From Chitinophagales bacterium (lineage in GTDB: Bacteria > Bacteroidota > Bacteroidia > Chitinophagales > Chitinophagaceae): 64,000 bases of DNA. Positions 26,391 through 34,011 of the stretch are shown here, piece by piece; position 1 is the first letter of the stretch, and every line of letters begins with the position of its first letter. Position numbers and translations under genes: made by a program. Under the pieces are notes generated by a model. That model searched no databases. It worked only from the letters and a program-made list of their open reading frames with translations, and had not been told where the DNA came from. The DNA is taken from the NCBI GenBank assembly GCA_020636495.1, contig JACJXQ010000009.1:62001-126000 (forward strand), given 5' to 3'.

Positions 26391-27821
26391 ATGAACGATC
26401 TGAAAAAAAGAAGAATACCACTACATTTTCAAATAATTATAGGCCTTGCTTTAGGTGTAGCATGGGCATTTTTGTCAGGCTACCTGGGGTTAAAGAGCTT
26501 CACGCTAAACTGGATAGCTCCTTTCGGTGATATCTTCATCAACCTGTTGAAGTTGATTGCAGTGCCACTGGTGTTGTTCTCTATCATAGATGGTATAGCC
26601 GGATTATCTGATACAAAAAAACTGGGCAGACTGGGCATAAAAACACTTGCAATGTACCTCATAACGACTGTTACTGCTGTAAGCCTAGGACTCGTTCTGG
26701 TCAATATGATAAAGCCGGGAAACAGAATAAGTGATGAATTGCAGACCGTCAACCGTTTGTCTTACGAAATGTGGGCCGGCGATAATAACGTAAAAATAAA
26801 AGATGGTAAACATTACCTGGACAACGCAGAATACACTTCATATATCAACGAAGCAAAAAGCAAATTATCGCAAGAAGAAAGCAATGCTACTATAGAAGAA
26901 AAAATGCAGACCGCCCGTTCGCAGAAAGACAAGGGGCCTTTACAATTTCTTGTTGAGATGGTACCCAGCAATATCTTCCTGTCGTTCAACAACAGCCTCA
27001 TGCTACAGGTGATATTCTTCGCTATATTTTTTGGTATTACACTCATATCGCTACCCCGCAGTAAGGTGGCAGGCATGATCAACTTTGTTGAAGCAGGCAG
27101 CATGATATTCATTAAGATGGTGGATATTGTTATGCGTGGTGCGCCTTATTTCGTATTCGCACTCATGGCCGGCAAGCTCACACAAATGGCCAATGACAAT
27201 ACAGACCGTATCATCAACCTGCTGGGAGCAATAACAACCTATATGGTAGTAGTAATTGCGGGCCTGTGTATCATGGCATTTATCCTCTACCCTTTACTCA
27301 TAACACGAATTGTAAAAAAGCTGAACTACCGTGGCTTTTTCAAAGCAATGGCGCCTGCACAGTTCCTTGCATTTTCTTCTAGCAGCTCTGCAGCAACACT
27401 GCCAGTAACTATGGATTGCGTGCAAAAGAACCTTGGCGTGAAAGAAGAAGTAAGCAGCTTTGTATTGCCCATTGGAGCTACTGTAAACATGGATGGCACC
27501 AGCCTGTACCAGGCAGTGGCGGTAGTATTCCTTGCACAACTGCATGGCGTTGACCTGAACCTCACACAACAACTTACCATCGTGATGACTGCTACACTGG
27601 CATCTATAGGCACAGCCGCCGTACCCAGTGCAGGGCTTATCATGCTTATCATAGTATTGCAATCTGTAGGATTGAACCCGGCATGGATAGCACTTATATT
27701 TCCCGTAGACAGGATACTGGACATGTGCCGCACAGTAGTCAATGTAACTGGCGATGCAACTGTTGCTACTATAGTAGCCAGCACTGAGGGAATGATGGAA
27801 TATCCACCAAAAGAGGAGTAA
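26391..27821 (+). CDS. Dicarboxylate/amino acid:cation symporter
   Basis: A member of the SDF (GltP/DctA) family that imports glutamate, aspartate or C4-dicarboxylates with protons or sodium. The serine-rich re-entrant loop FSSSSSAATLP and the substrate/cation motif GATVNMDGTSLYQ are both intact over 476 residues with about eight helices. A hydrophilic insert of about 70 residues (NRLSYEMWAGDNN to QKDKGPLQF) lies between the third and fourth helices and is longer than in E. coli GltP. Its stop codon abuts that of the convergent WYL gene. Confidence 0.92.
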   Translation: MNDLKKRRIPLHFQIIIGLALGVAWAFLSGYLGLKSFTLNWIAPFGDIFINLLKLIAVPLVLFSIIDGIAGLSDTKKLGRLGIKTLAMYLITTVTAVSLGLVLVNMIKPGNRISDELQTVNRLSYEMWAGDNNVKIKDGKHYLDNAEYTSYINEAKSKLSQEESNATIEEKMQTARSQKDKGPLQFLVEMVPSNIFLSFNNSLMLQVIFFAIFFGITLISLPRSKVAGMINFVEAGSMIFIKMVDIVMRGAPYFVFALMAGKLTQMANDNTDRIINLLGAITTYMVVVIAGLCIMAFILYPLLITRIVKKLNYRGFFKAMAPAQFLAFSSSSSAATLPVTMDCVQKNLGVKEEVSSFVLPIGATVNMDGTSLYQAVAVVFLAQLHGVDLNLTQQLTIVMTATLASIGTAAVPSAGLIMLIIVLQSVGLNPAWIALIFPVDRILDMCRTVVNVTGDATVATIVASTEGMMEYPPKEE

Positions 27822-28859
27822 CTATTCCCGTTCATGTTCTTCCCAACCCTTATCATAACGTTCAAGGGAGGTTTGGTATTTTTTATAAATGATCTTCCTT
27901 AGCCTTTTGGGGGCTACCACACGTATGCCATCACCAAAACCCATGATCTCTTTCTCTAGCTCAAAGTTCAGCTGTACCTTAATTTGTACCAATATGCTGT
28001 TCTTCCACCTTTTAAGTACCTGTTGAGAATGATGCAATGGTTTTGTTTCAATATATGGCGCGTGTTGGTTGGTTACTTCCAGCAACACAGTGCTGGGCCG
28101 CTGGTTACGGGAAACTGTAACACCGATGACATCCTTATAAAAATCAGCCGCGGCGACCCGATTATTAGGCAGATATTTTACCTTGTCAGCTATCTTAACA
28201 CTTACGATCCTGTCCAATGCCAGGTTCACAATGTCCCCGTCCTCCTTTCTGATACCTACTGCAAACCACCGGTTCTTAAACTCCTTGAGCCACCATACGT
28301 GAAAAAAGAATGTATTCGCCTCCCTTGCTTTAAATGAGCGATATTCCATTTCTACTGCCTTTCGTTCAATGACAGCATTATATATCAGGTCAAGATATTC
28401 CAATCCTTTCAGTTGTTCATTTTTTTCAAACTCAATAACTGAACGGGTATGATGCGCAGCCGTGTACACATGGTCTTCCAGTTTTTGCACTACTTCATTC
28501 AGCGATGAGAAATGCGAAAATCCTTTGAACTGTTTTAACACTTCGACAGCTTCATTCATACGCTCCAGGTCTTGCGGGCTGAGCGGTATATTGGTAATAC
28601 TGTATTCAGGATCTTCATAGGTATAATACTTCTTTTCAGCTATTACAATAGGTGCATTATAACCCAGCTTATCGCTACGCATCATTTGTATATCGGCTTG
28701 TACGGTACGTCTGCTGATACCTTTATCTATGCCTTCGTATTCATATAATGCTTCAGAAACTTTGTCTATAAGCATATCAAGCGTCCATTTACGCCTTCGG
28801 TTGCGCAGGCAAGCATCAATAGTTTTATAACGTATTAGGGCGTTCCTGTTTACAGGCAT
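27822..28859 (-). CDS. WYL-domain transcriptional regulator, divergent from rtcB
   Basis: About 345 residues: an N-terminal winged helix (RYKTIDACLRNRRRKWTL, SRRTVQADIQMMRSDKLGY), a helical linker, a WYL domain (VEMEYRSFKAREANTFFFHVWWLKEFKNRWFAVG by its ends) and a C-terminal extension. WYL domains are thought to sense nucleic-acid or nucleotide ligands. The open frame runs 142 codons further, but that part is antisense to rtcB and has no family character; ATG 28859 (MPVNRNALIRYKTID) is right. Divergent from rtcB with 100 bases between, it is the likely regulator of the repair operon. Confidence 0.9.
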   Translation of the reverse strand: MPVNRNALIRYKTIDACLRNRRRKWTLDMLIDKVSEALYEYEGIDKGISRRTVQADIQMMRSDKLGYNAPIVIAEKKYYTYEDPEYSITNIPLSPQDLERMNEAVEVLKQFKGFSHFSSLNEVVQKLEDHVYTAAHHTRSVIEFEKNEQLKGLEYLDLIYNAVIERKAVEMEYRSFKAREANTFFFHVWWLKEFKNRWFAVGIRKEDGDIVNLALDRIVSVKIADKVKYLPNNRVAAADFYKDVIGVTVSRNQRPSTVLLEVTNQHAPYIETKPLHHSQQVLKRWKNSILVQIKVQLNFELEKEIMGFGDGIRVVAPKRLRKIIYKKYQTSLERYDKGWEEHERE

Positions 28860-28959
28860 GAGATTTTTTTTGAAAATAATGAAAATAATTCTTACTACGC
28901 AGAAAGATTGCGCACATGGGTAGCATCTTTGTATCATCAAGTTTAAAAACAAGACCAAA

Positions 28960-30369
28960 ATGAAACCATTAACACTGAAGGGAAAAGAATTACTGGCAAT
29001 GGGGTATCCTGAATCGGAAGCTATAGCTTTTGCTATCACCTTTGCTGCTGAAAGATATAATGAGGAAGAAAAGGAAGTTGCGTTAACGCAACTGGCCAAA
29101 GTGTTGAGCAATCCCGAATCTTTTATTGAAGATGAGGCACTGGGAGCATTAGCAGGTAAACTGATAGTGAAAGACGACAACATTGTGCTGCAGGAACAGT
29201 TGGAATACGCTGTATATGGTGCAGAACATATTGAAGATGGAGCGCACAGGCAAATGGAACTGGCCACAAGGCTACCCATCAGCATAGCGGGTGCTTTAAT
29301 GCCTGATGCGCACCAGGGTTACGGATTGCCGATAGGTGGCGTGCTGGCTACAAACAATGCCATCATACCATATGGCGTAGGTGTGGATATAGGCTGCAGA
29401 ATGTGCCTGAGTATATATGATATACCGGAGCAACATTTCAAAGACAATATCATGCAATATAAAAGGGACCTGATAGCTCATACAAAATTTGGTGCCGGAG
29501 CAGGTTTCCATGGACAATATAAAAGTGAGCATGCTGTGTTGGATGATGCTGCATTCAATATGAATACCCTGGTGAAGAGTCTGAAAGACAAGGCATACTC
29601 TCAACTAGGTACATCAGGTGGTGGCAATCACTTTGCAGAGTATGGCATCATAGAGATATTGTCAGAAGATAATGGCTATAATCTGCCAATGGGAAAGTAT
29701 TTGGCGCTACTGACACATTCCGGTTCCAGGGGTTTGGGGGCAACAATCGCTAACCACTATACCAAACTGGCAAAAAGCCTGAGCAAACTACCTAAAGAGG
29801 TACAGAATCTGGCCTATTTTGATCTTGACAGCCATGAAGGACAGGAGTACTGGAAGGCTATGAACCTGGCCGGGAAATATGCCAGTGCTTGTCACGAAGT
29901 GATACACGACAAACTAGCATTGGCAACCGGTGGACAGGTACTGGCAAGGGTGGAGAATCACCACAACTTTGCCTGGAAAGAGCAGTGGAATGGGCAGGAT
30001 GTGATCGTACATAGAAAAGGTGCTACTCCTGCGGGTAAGGGTGTCATGGGTATCATACCGGGATCGATGACGGAACCTGGATACCTGGTGAGGGGACGTG
30101 GACAAGCCTCTTCTATCAACTCAGCATCACATGGCGCAGGGCGGCAGATGAGCCGTACACAAGCTAACAAAACATTCAACAGGCAATCGTTGAAAACATT
30201 GCTGAGAGAAAAGGATGTGATGCTGATAGGAGGTGGACTGGATGAGGCACCTGGTGCCTATAAAGACATCAATACCGTAATGGCCGCTCAAACCGACCTT
30301 GTAGATGTACTGGCAAGGTTCCTGCCTAAAATGGTAAGGATGGCAGACGATGGAAGCCGGGAAGACTAA
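28960..30369 (+). CDS. rtcB: RtcB RNA ligase
   Basis: A GTP-dependent, manganese-dependent ligase that joins 2',3'-cyclic phosphate or 3'-phosphate RNA ends to 5'-OH ends, repairing or splicing tRNA. The metal and active-site motifs are complete: PDAHQGYGLPIGGV, GVGVDIGCRMCL, LGTSGGGNHF, THSGSRGLG, VENHHNFAW, and the guanylylated His in NSASHGAGRQMSR. At 469 residues it is longer than E. coli RtcB, with an N-terminal helical extension (about 1-85). No archease or RtcA is adjacent. It is followed by a tRNA-like RNA region and a slipin gene. Confidence 0.97.
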   Translation: MKPLTLKGKELLAMGYPESEAIAFAITFAAERYNEEEKEVALTQLAKVLSNPESFIEDEALGALAGKLIVKDDNIVLQEQLEYAVYGAEHIEDGAHRQMELATRLPISIAGALMPDAHQGYGLPIGGVLATNNAIIPYGVGVDIGCRMCLSIYDIPEQHFKDNIMQYKRDLIAHTKFGAGAGFHGQYKSEHAVLDDAAFNMNTLVKSLKDKAYSQLGTSGGGNHFAEYGIIEILSEDNGYNLPMGKYLALLTHSGSRGLGATIANHYTKLAKSLSKLPKEVQNLAYFDLDSHEGQEYWKAMNLAGKYASACHEVIHDKLALATGGQVLARVENHHNFAWKEQWNGQDVIVHRKGATPAGKGVMGIIPGSMTEPGYLVRGRGQASSINSASHGAGRQMSRTQANKTFNRQSLKTLLREKDVMLIGGGLDEAPGAYKDINTVMAAQTDLVDVLARFLPKMVRMADDGSRED

Positions 30370-30991
30370 GCGGCTGTTTAAAACGAAAATGTTCTTTGAA
30401 TATAAAAGACTCCTTTGACAAAAGGAAAAGAAGGTGTTGCTCTTGTGTTTGCGTCAGACCCGATAATGGTTTCTGTATAGCCACATAGTATTGCATGCCA
30501 CTGGTATGGCAATATGCTGCTGGGTTAATACATCAACATCCACGATCCAACGTGTTGGAGGTTCGAATCCTCCCTCCGGCTTGCCGGAGTAGCTCAATCA
30601 GGTAGAGTAGTTGACCAACGCAGGTTCGAATCCTGCTTCCCCTTGAGGGAATAGCTTAGTGGACGAAAGCAACGGATTCAGGTTCCGGTGATTATGAAGT
30701 GGCAGCTTCTGAAATATGCGATAAAGAAAGCCCTGTAGCGGCAGGTTTTAAAACGGTTCTCAGAACATTGATAAAACAACTGCTATATGCCAGGAATAAG
30801 CAAATACCGTTTGTGTGCATTGCCATGCTTTGCGTACAGGGATCATTTACAGAATATCGATAGATGACAGGTGTACAATAACCATTGCGATAGCAGATAT
30901 ACTCAAGCTTATTTCCGTGTACAGTGGTTGCCGCTACAGTTGCTTTCTTTTTGAAACAGATTAAAAACATGAACACTTAAACCGAATAATT
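30370..30991 (+). other. Structured non-protein-coding interval between rtcB and slipin
   Basis: 622 bases, far longer than other same-strand gaps here. 30370-30546 contains a hairpin (TGCCA 30495-30499 with TGGCA 30506-30510) and no gene. 30547-30688 is the tRNA-like array described separately. 30689-30991 has only two tiny plus-strand frames (ATG 30695, 14 codons; ATG 30787, 26 codons) and no convincing gene. The whole interval is probably transcribed with rtcB, since the first strong terminator lies after the slipin gene. Confidence 0.6.
30547..30688 (+). ncRNA. Tandem permuted tRNA-like RNA modules
   Basis: In order: CCAAC (30547-30551); variable-like GTGTT; T-arm 1 (30557-30573, 5-bp stem, loop TTCGAAT); acceptor-like hairpin 1, CTCCGG-CTTG-CCGGAG (30574-30589); TA; D-arm 1 (30592-30608, loop with GG); A; GTTGACCAAC (30610-30619), a collapsed anticodon arm; T-arm 2 (30620-30636); acceptor-like hairpin 2 (TTCCC 30637-30641 with GGGAA 30647-30651, loop CTTGA); TA; D-arm 2 (30654-30670, loop AGTGGACGA); A; an anticodon arm (30672-30688) with loop TTCAGGT. 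Within a unit the acceptor halves do not pair, but across unit boundaries they pair perfectly. This is a permuted tRNA fold, like the tRNA-mimic module of bacterial Y RNAs, rather than a functional tRNA gene. Confidence 0.8.
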
Positions 30992-32107
30992 ATGCAACGC
31001 GTAAGAGTAAAAGCCTACTGGATAGGCATGAAATACAAAAACGGGCGGTATATAAAAATGCTGAACGAGGGTACTTACTGGCAGTATGCAAATGAACAGG
31101 TGGTAACCTACGACCAGGCGAAAATATACGTAGCTCCTGACAACATTAATGTATTGCTGCAGGATACGGACTTTGCGGCCGCAGCAACGATCGCAGAGGT
31201 TGCGGATAACGAACGTGTCATCCTGTATGCCAACGGACTGTACAAACAGATACTGCAACCCGGCAAATACATATTATGGAACGCATTTGTGAACTATACA
31301 ATGGTACGTATAGACCTGAACAAGGTATATCTGCCTGAAGGTGTAGACAAGGCAGTACTGATGAAGTCTGAGATATCCCGTATCGTTACTGTACATACAA
31401 TAGAGCCTTATGAAAAAGGGATATTGTACATCAATGGTCAGTTTGATAAAGTGATGGAATCAGGCGTGTACTACTTCATAAAAAATGAAACTCCTGTATT
31501 AATACAGAAGGTAGATATGCGCCTGCAACAGACCGATGTGAACGGACAGGAAATACTGACCAAAGACAAAGCAGTATTGCGCGTAAACTTCTACGCACAA
31601 TACCGTGTGACAGATATAATGAAGGCATTGGTAGACAACCGTGACATGAATGGACAACTGTATACCATACTGCAATTGGCCATACGGGAATACATAGGCG
31701 GATATACGCTGGATGAATTGCTGGAAAAAAAGAACGAGATAGCTGGTTTAGTGCTGGAAACTATCCGTAACAAAGCAACACGCATGGGTGTAGACATAAC
31801 AGACTGTGGAATAAAGGACATCATATTACCCGGCGATATGAAAGACATCATGAACCAGGTATTGATAGCTGAAAAAAGGGCGCAGGCAAATGTTATCACC
31901 CGCAGAGAGGAGACTGCCGGTACCAGGAGCATGCTGAACACCGCAAAGCTGATGGAAGAGAACGAGATGTTGTTCCGTTTGAAAGAAATGGAATACGTTG
32001 AAAAGATAGCAGAGAAGATCAATGGCATCTCCGTTTCCGGTACAGGTGACCTGATAGGACAATTAAGCAAAATATTTGTACCCACGAAATCAGGTACAAA
32101 TAAATAG
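30992..32107 (+). CDS. Slipin family protein (SPFH/Band 7 domain)
   Basis: 371 residues. An N-terminal part of about 125 residues contains a repeated beta motif (ERVILYANGLYKQILQPGKY, EKGILYINGQFDKVMESGVY), then the SPFH/prohibitin domain (QEILTKDKAVLRVNFYAQYRV by its ends, LQLAIREYIGGYTLDEL) and a C-terminal helix (AEKRAQANVITRREETAGTR). There is no membrane segment, so unlike classical slipins it is probably soluble or peripheral. Slipin genes beside RtcB have been noted in comparative-genomic work on RNA repair, where they may scaffold the ligase. It shares the rtcB transcript and ends in a strong terminator. Confidence 0.9.
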   Translation: MQRVRVKAYWIGMKYKNGRYIKMLNEGTYWQYANEQVVTYDQAKIYVAPDNINVLLQDTDFAAAATIAEVADNERVILYANGLYKQILQPGKYILWNAFVNYTMVRIDLNKVYLPEGVDKAVLMKSEISRIVTVHTIEPYEKGILYINGQFDKVMESGVYYFIKNETPVLIQKVDMRLQQTDVNGQEILTKDKAVLRVNFYAQYRVTDIMKALVDNRDMNGQLYTILQLAIREYIGGYTLDELLEKKNEIAGLVLETIRNKATRMGVDITDCGIKDIILPGDMKDIMNQVLIAEKRAQANVITRREETAGTRSMLNTAKLMEENEMLFRLKEMEYVEKIAEKINGISVSGTGDLIGQLSKIFVPTKSGTNK

Positions 32108-32113
32108 GAGCGG

Positions 32114-32150
32114 CCCCGCCCTGCAGCCGCAGGGCGGGTTATTAATTTTT
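32114..32150 (+). terminator. Terminator of the rtcB-slipin operon
   Basis: A 10-bp GC-rich stem (32114-32123 with 32128-32137), AGCC loop, then a T-rich stretch. Confidence 0.85.
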
Positions 32151-32174
32151 GCACATTAAAACAGAAGGTATTTT

Positions 32175-32203
32175 ATAAAAAAAGTCGCCCCTAAGGACGA
32201 CTT
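32175..32203 (-). terminator. Terminator of tRNA-Ala
   Basis: On the minus strand, a 9-bp stem (32203-32195 with 32190-32182, one G-T pair) runs into seven T, just after the tRNA 3' end. Confidence 0.8.
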
Positions 32204-32210
32204 ATGAATG

Positions 32211-32284
<74 letters not shown>

Positions 32285-32352
32285 GTTCGGGACGGCAAAT
32301 ATACTCAGCATTCCGGTTTTTATCCAAATTTGACTAACTTTAATTATACGCA

Positions 32353-32523
32353 ATGGTAAATATTATGTGGAAACAGATACTAACATACCTCTACATACGT
32401 AAACGCGACCCCAACGAACCTAAGAGTATTGACCTTAAGTTCATGCATGGCATGAACCGCATATCCATACTCATGTTCCTTATAGCCATCATTGTTATGA
32501 TAGTAAGATTAATTACCAAGTAA
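32353..32523 (+). CDS. Small membrane protein, DUF6728-like
   Basis: 56 residues starting MVNIMWKQILTYLYIRKRDP, with a soluble basic part ending KFMHGMNRIS and one membrane helix (ILMFLIAIIVMIVRLI). The pattern of YLYIRKRDPN followed by MHGMNRIS and a single helix resembles a short Bacteroidota family I know as DUF6728; membership is from memory. Its last 15 bases overlap the end of the convergent lpxB gene. It lies 69 bases from the tRNA-Ala gene, divergent from it. Confidence 0.7.
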   Translation: MVNIMWKQILTYLYIRKRDPNEPKSIDLKFMHGMNRISILMFLIAIIVMIVRLITK

Positions 32524-33612
32524 GGTCAGAATTTCATCAGCAGCTAGTTCCGACGTACTGTAAGTACCCAGTTTATCCCACAGTTCGGCGTAATCAGCCT
32601 TCAGTTCTTCAATGTAGCTTTCGTTTTCCAGTATTTTAGTCAGCTCAACATACAACATTGCCGGGTTGAAATCTTCCTGTATCAGTTCCTTTATTACTTC
32701 CTTATCCATGATCAGGTTCACAAGTGATATATATTTCACGTCAACAAGCTTTGTAGCCAGCCAGAACGAAACAGGGTTTCCTTTATAACACACCACTTCA
32801 GGCACACCAAACAATGCAGTTTCCAATGTAGCTGTACCACTGGTCACCAAAGCTGCACGTGCCTGTTTCAACAGGTTATAGGTCTGATTATTAGCTATCA
32901 GTACATTTTTGTCACCTATAAGTCCATGATATAAACTATCCGGTTGTGCCGGTGCCTGTGCTACTACAAATTGGTAGTCCGGGAATTTCTCTACCATTTC
33001 CAGCATTACAGGTAGCTTCACAAGTATTTCTTGCTTCCGGCTACCTGGCAACAGGGCTATCACAGGTTTATCACCCAGCTTTTGCACAGGCACATTATCC
33101 TTCTCATTCTGAATGGCCTCTGTAAGCGGGTGTCCTACATAGGTCACATCATAATCCCATTTGTCTTTATAATAATCTACCTCAAATGGTAATATGACTA
33201 ACATTTTGTCTACATCGCGCTTTATTTTCTTTACACGATTAGCTTTCCATGCCCACACTTGCGGAGAAATATAATATACAACCTTCAACCCCTGTTTTTT
33301 TGCCCATTCGGCTATACGCAGGTTAAATCCAGGATAGTCTATCAGCACCAGCACATCAGGCTTGTAAGCTATGATGTCCCTTTTACAAAAGTTTATGTTA
33401 TTAAGAATTGTACCCAGATTGGCCAATACCTCTACAAAGCCCATAAAAGCAAGGTCCCTGTAATGTTTTACCAGCACACTGCCGGCAGCCTGCATTTTAT
33501 CACCACCCCAGCATCTTACGTCTGCGGCAGCATCTTTTTTATGTAAAGCTGTTATGAGGTTACCGCCATGCAGGTCTCCACTCGCCTCACCCGCTATGAC
33601 GTAATAGCGCAT
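32509..33612 (-). CDS. lpxB: Lipid A disaccharide synthase
   Basis: Joins UDP-diacylglucosamine and lipid X into the lipid A disaccharide at the inner membrane. The protein (367 residues) begins MRYYVIAGEASGDLHGGNLI and shows IDYPGFNLRIA, YYISPQVWAWK, LLPGSRKQEI and ALVTSGTATLETALFGVPEVV by its ends, all hallmark GT19 segments. It directly abuts the upstream three-helix membrane protein gene, with which it is cotranscribed. Confidence 0.96.
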   Translation of the reverse strand: MRYYVIAGEASGDLHGGNLITALHKKDAAADVRCWGGDKMQAAGSVLVKHYRDLAFMGFVEVLANLGTILNNINFCKRDIIAYKPDVLVLIDYPGFNLRIAEWAKKQGLKVVYYISPQVWAWKANRVKKIKRDVDKMLVILPFEVDYYKDKWDYDVTYVGHPLTEAIQNEKDNVPVQKLGDKPVIALLPGSRKQEILVKLPVMLEMVEKFPDYQFVVAQAPAQPDSLYHGLIGDKNVLIANNQTYNLLKQARAALVTSGTATLETALFGVPEVVCYKGNPVSFWLATKLVDVKYISLVNLIMDKEVIKELIQEDFNPAMLYVELTKILENESYIEELKADYAELWDKLGTYSTSELAADEILTLLGN

Positions 33613-33903
33613 TTACCAGACAAACTTAAGTAAGACAATAAGCACAGCATACAATACCGTTGCAATAAGGATGCCCCTGGCCGTGAGGTCAAGCCGCCTG
33701 TTGGTATAATAGATGAACGGTATGATGTTGGCCAGGATACTGAAACTAAGCACCAATGCTGCCATATCAAAATTATGCGTCATGGTCTGGACAAAGGCAT
33801 TAAAAGACTGCCCGCCAAACTTCACCAGGTACATGATCATCATCCCAAGCATAGGTACGATCAAACCAATTATCAAGCCTAATATCGATATATTACGTTT
33901 CAT
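33613..33903 (-). CDS. Small three-helix membrane protein
   Basis: 96 residues from ATG 33903 (MKRNISILGLIIGLIVPMLG). There are three hydrophobic segments (about 5-27, 46-68 and 75-95) linked by short polar loops; the last residues are VLLKFVW. No family is recognised with certainty. Its stop directly precedes the lpxB start, which suggests a translationally coupled pair and a link to the inner-membrane side of lipid A synthesis, but there is no other evidence. Confidence 0.75.
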   Translation of the reverse strand: MKRNISILGLIIGLIVPMLGMMIMYLVKFGGQSFNAFVQTMTHNFDMAALVLSFSILANIIPFIYYTNRRLDLTARGILIATVLYAVLIVLLKFVW

Positions 33904-33954
33904 AGCCGTTAAATATACCGCTAATATACAAGTCAAAAAATCATTTTGCTAACG

Positions 33955-33986
33955 TTGGTCTGTCAATGTTGAAAGAATTACCTTTG
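33955..33986 (+). promoter_or_regulatory. Bacteroidota-type promoter of the ComA-like gene
   Basis: TTG (33955-33957), 21-base spacer, TACCTTTG (33979-33986), 25 bases upstream of the ATG at 34012. It fits the TTG/TAnnTTTG consensus. Confidence 0.65.
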
Positions 33987-34011
33987 CATCCAGATTGATA
34001 AAACCGTTTAC

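Noticed and set aside
28860..29285. N-terminal extension of the WYL regulator frame by 142 codons
   Set aside because: It is antisense to the start of rtcB and shows no domain. The wHTH begins right after ATG 28859.
30557..30641. A functional tRNA gene downstream of rtcB
   Set aside because: T-arm and D-arm are perfect, but the two acceptor halves of the unit do not pair (GCCGGAG against TTCCCC) and the anticodon loop is missing, so it cannot decode or be charged normally.
30692..30976. 94-codon minus-strand frame between rtcB and slipin
   Set aside because: It has no family-like sequence, irregular composition (many Cys/Tyr), and is opposite to the direction of the operon.
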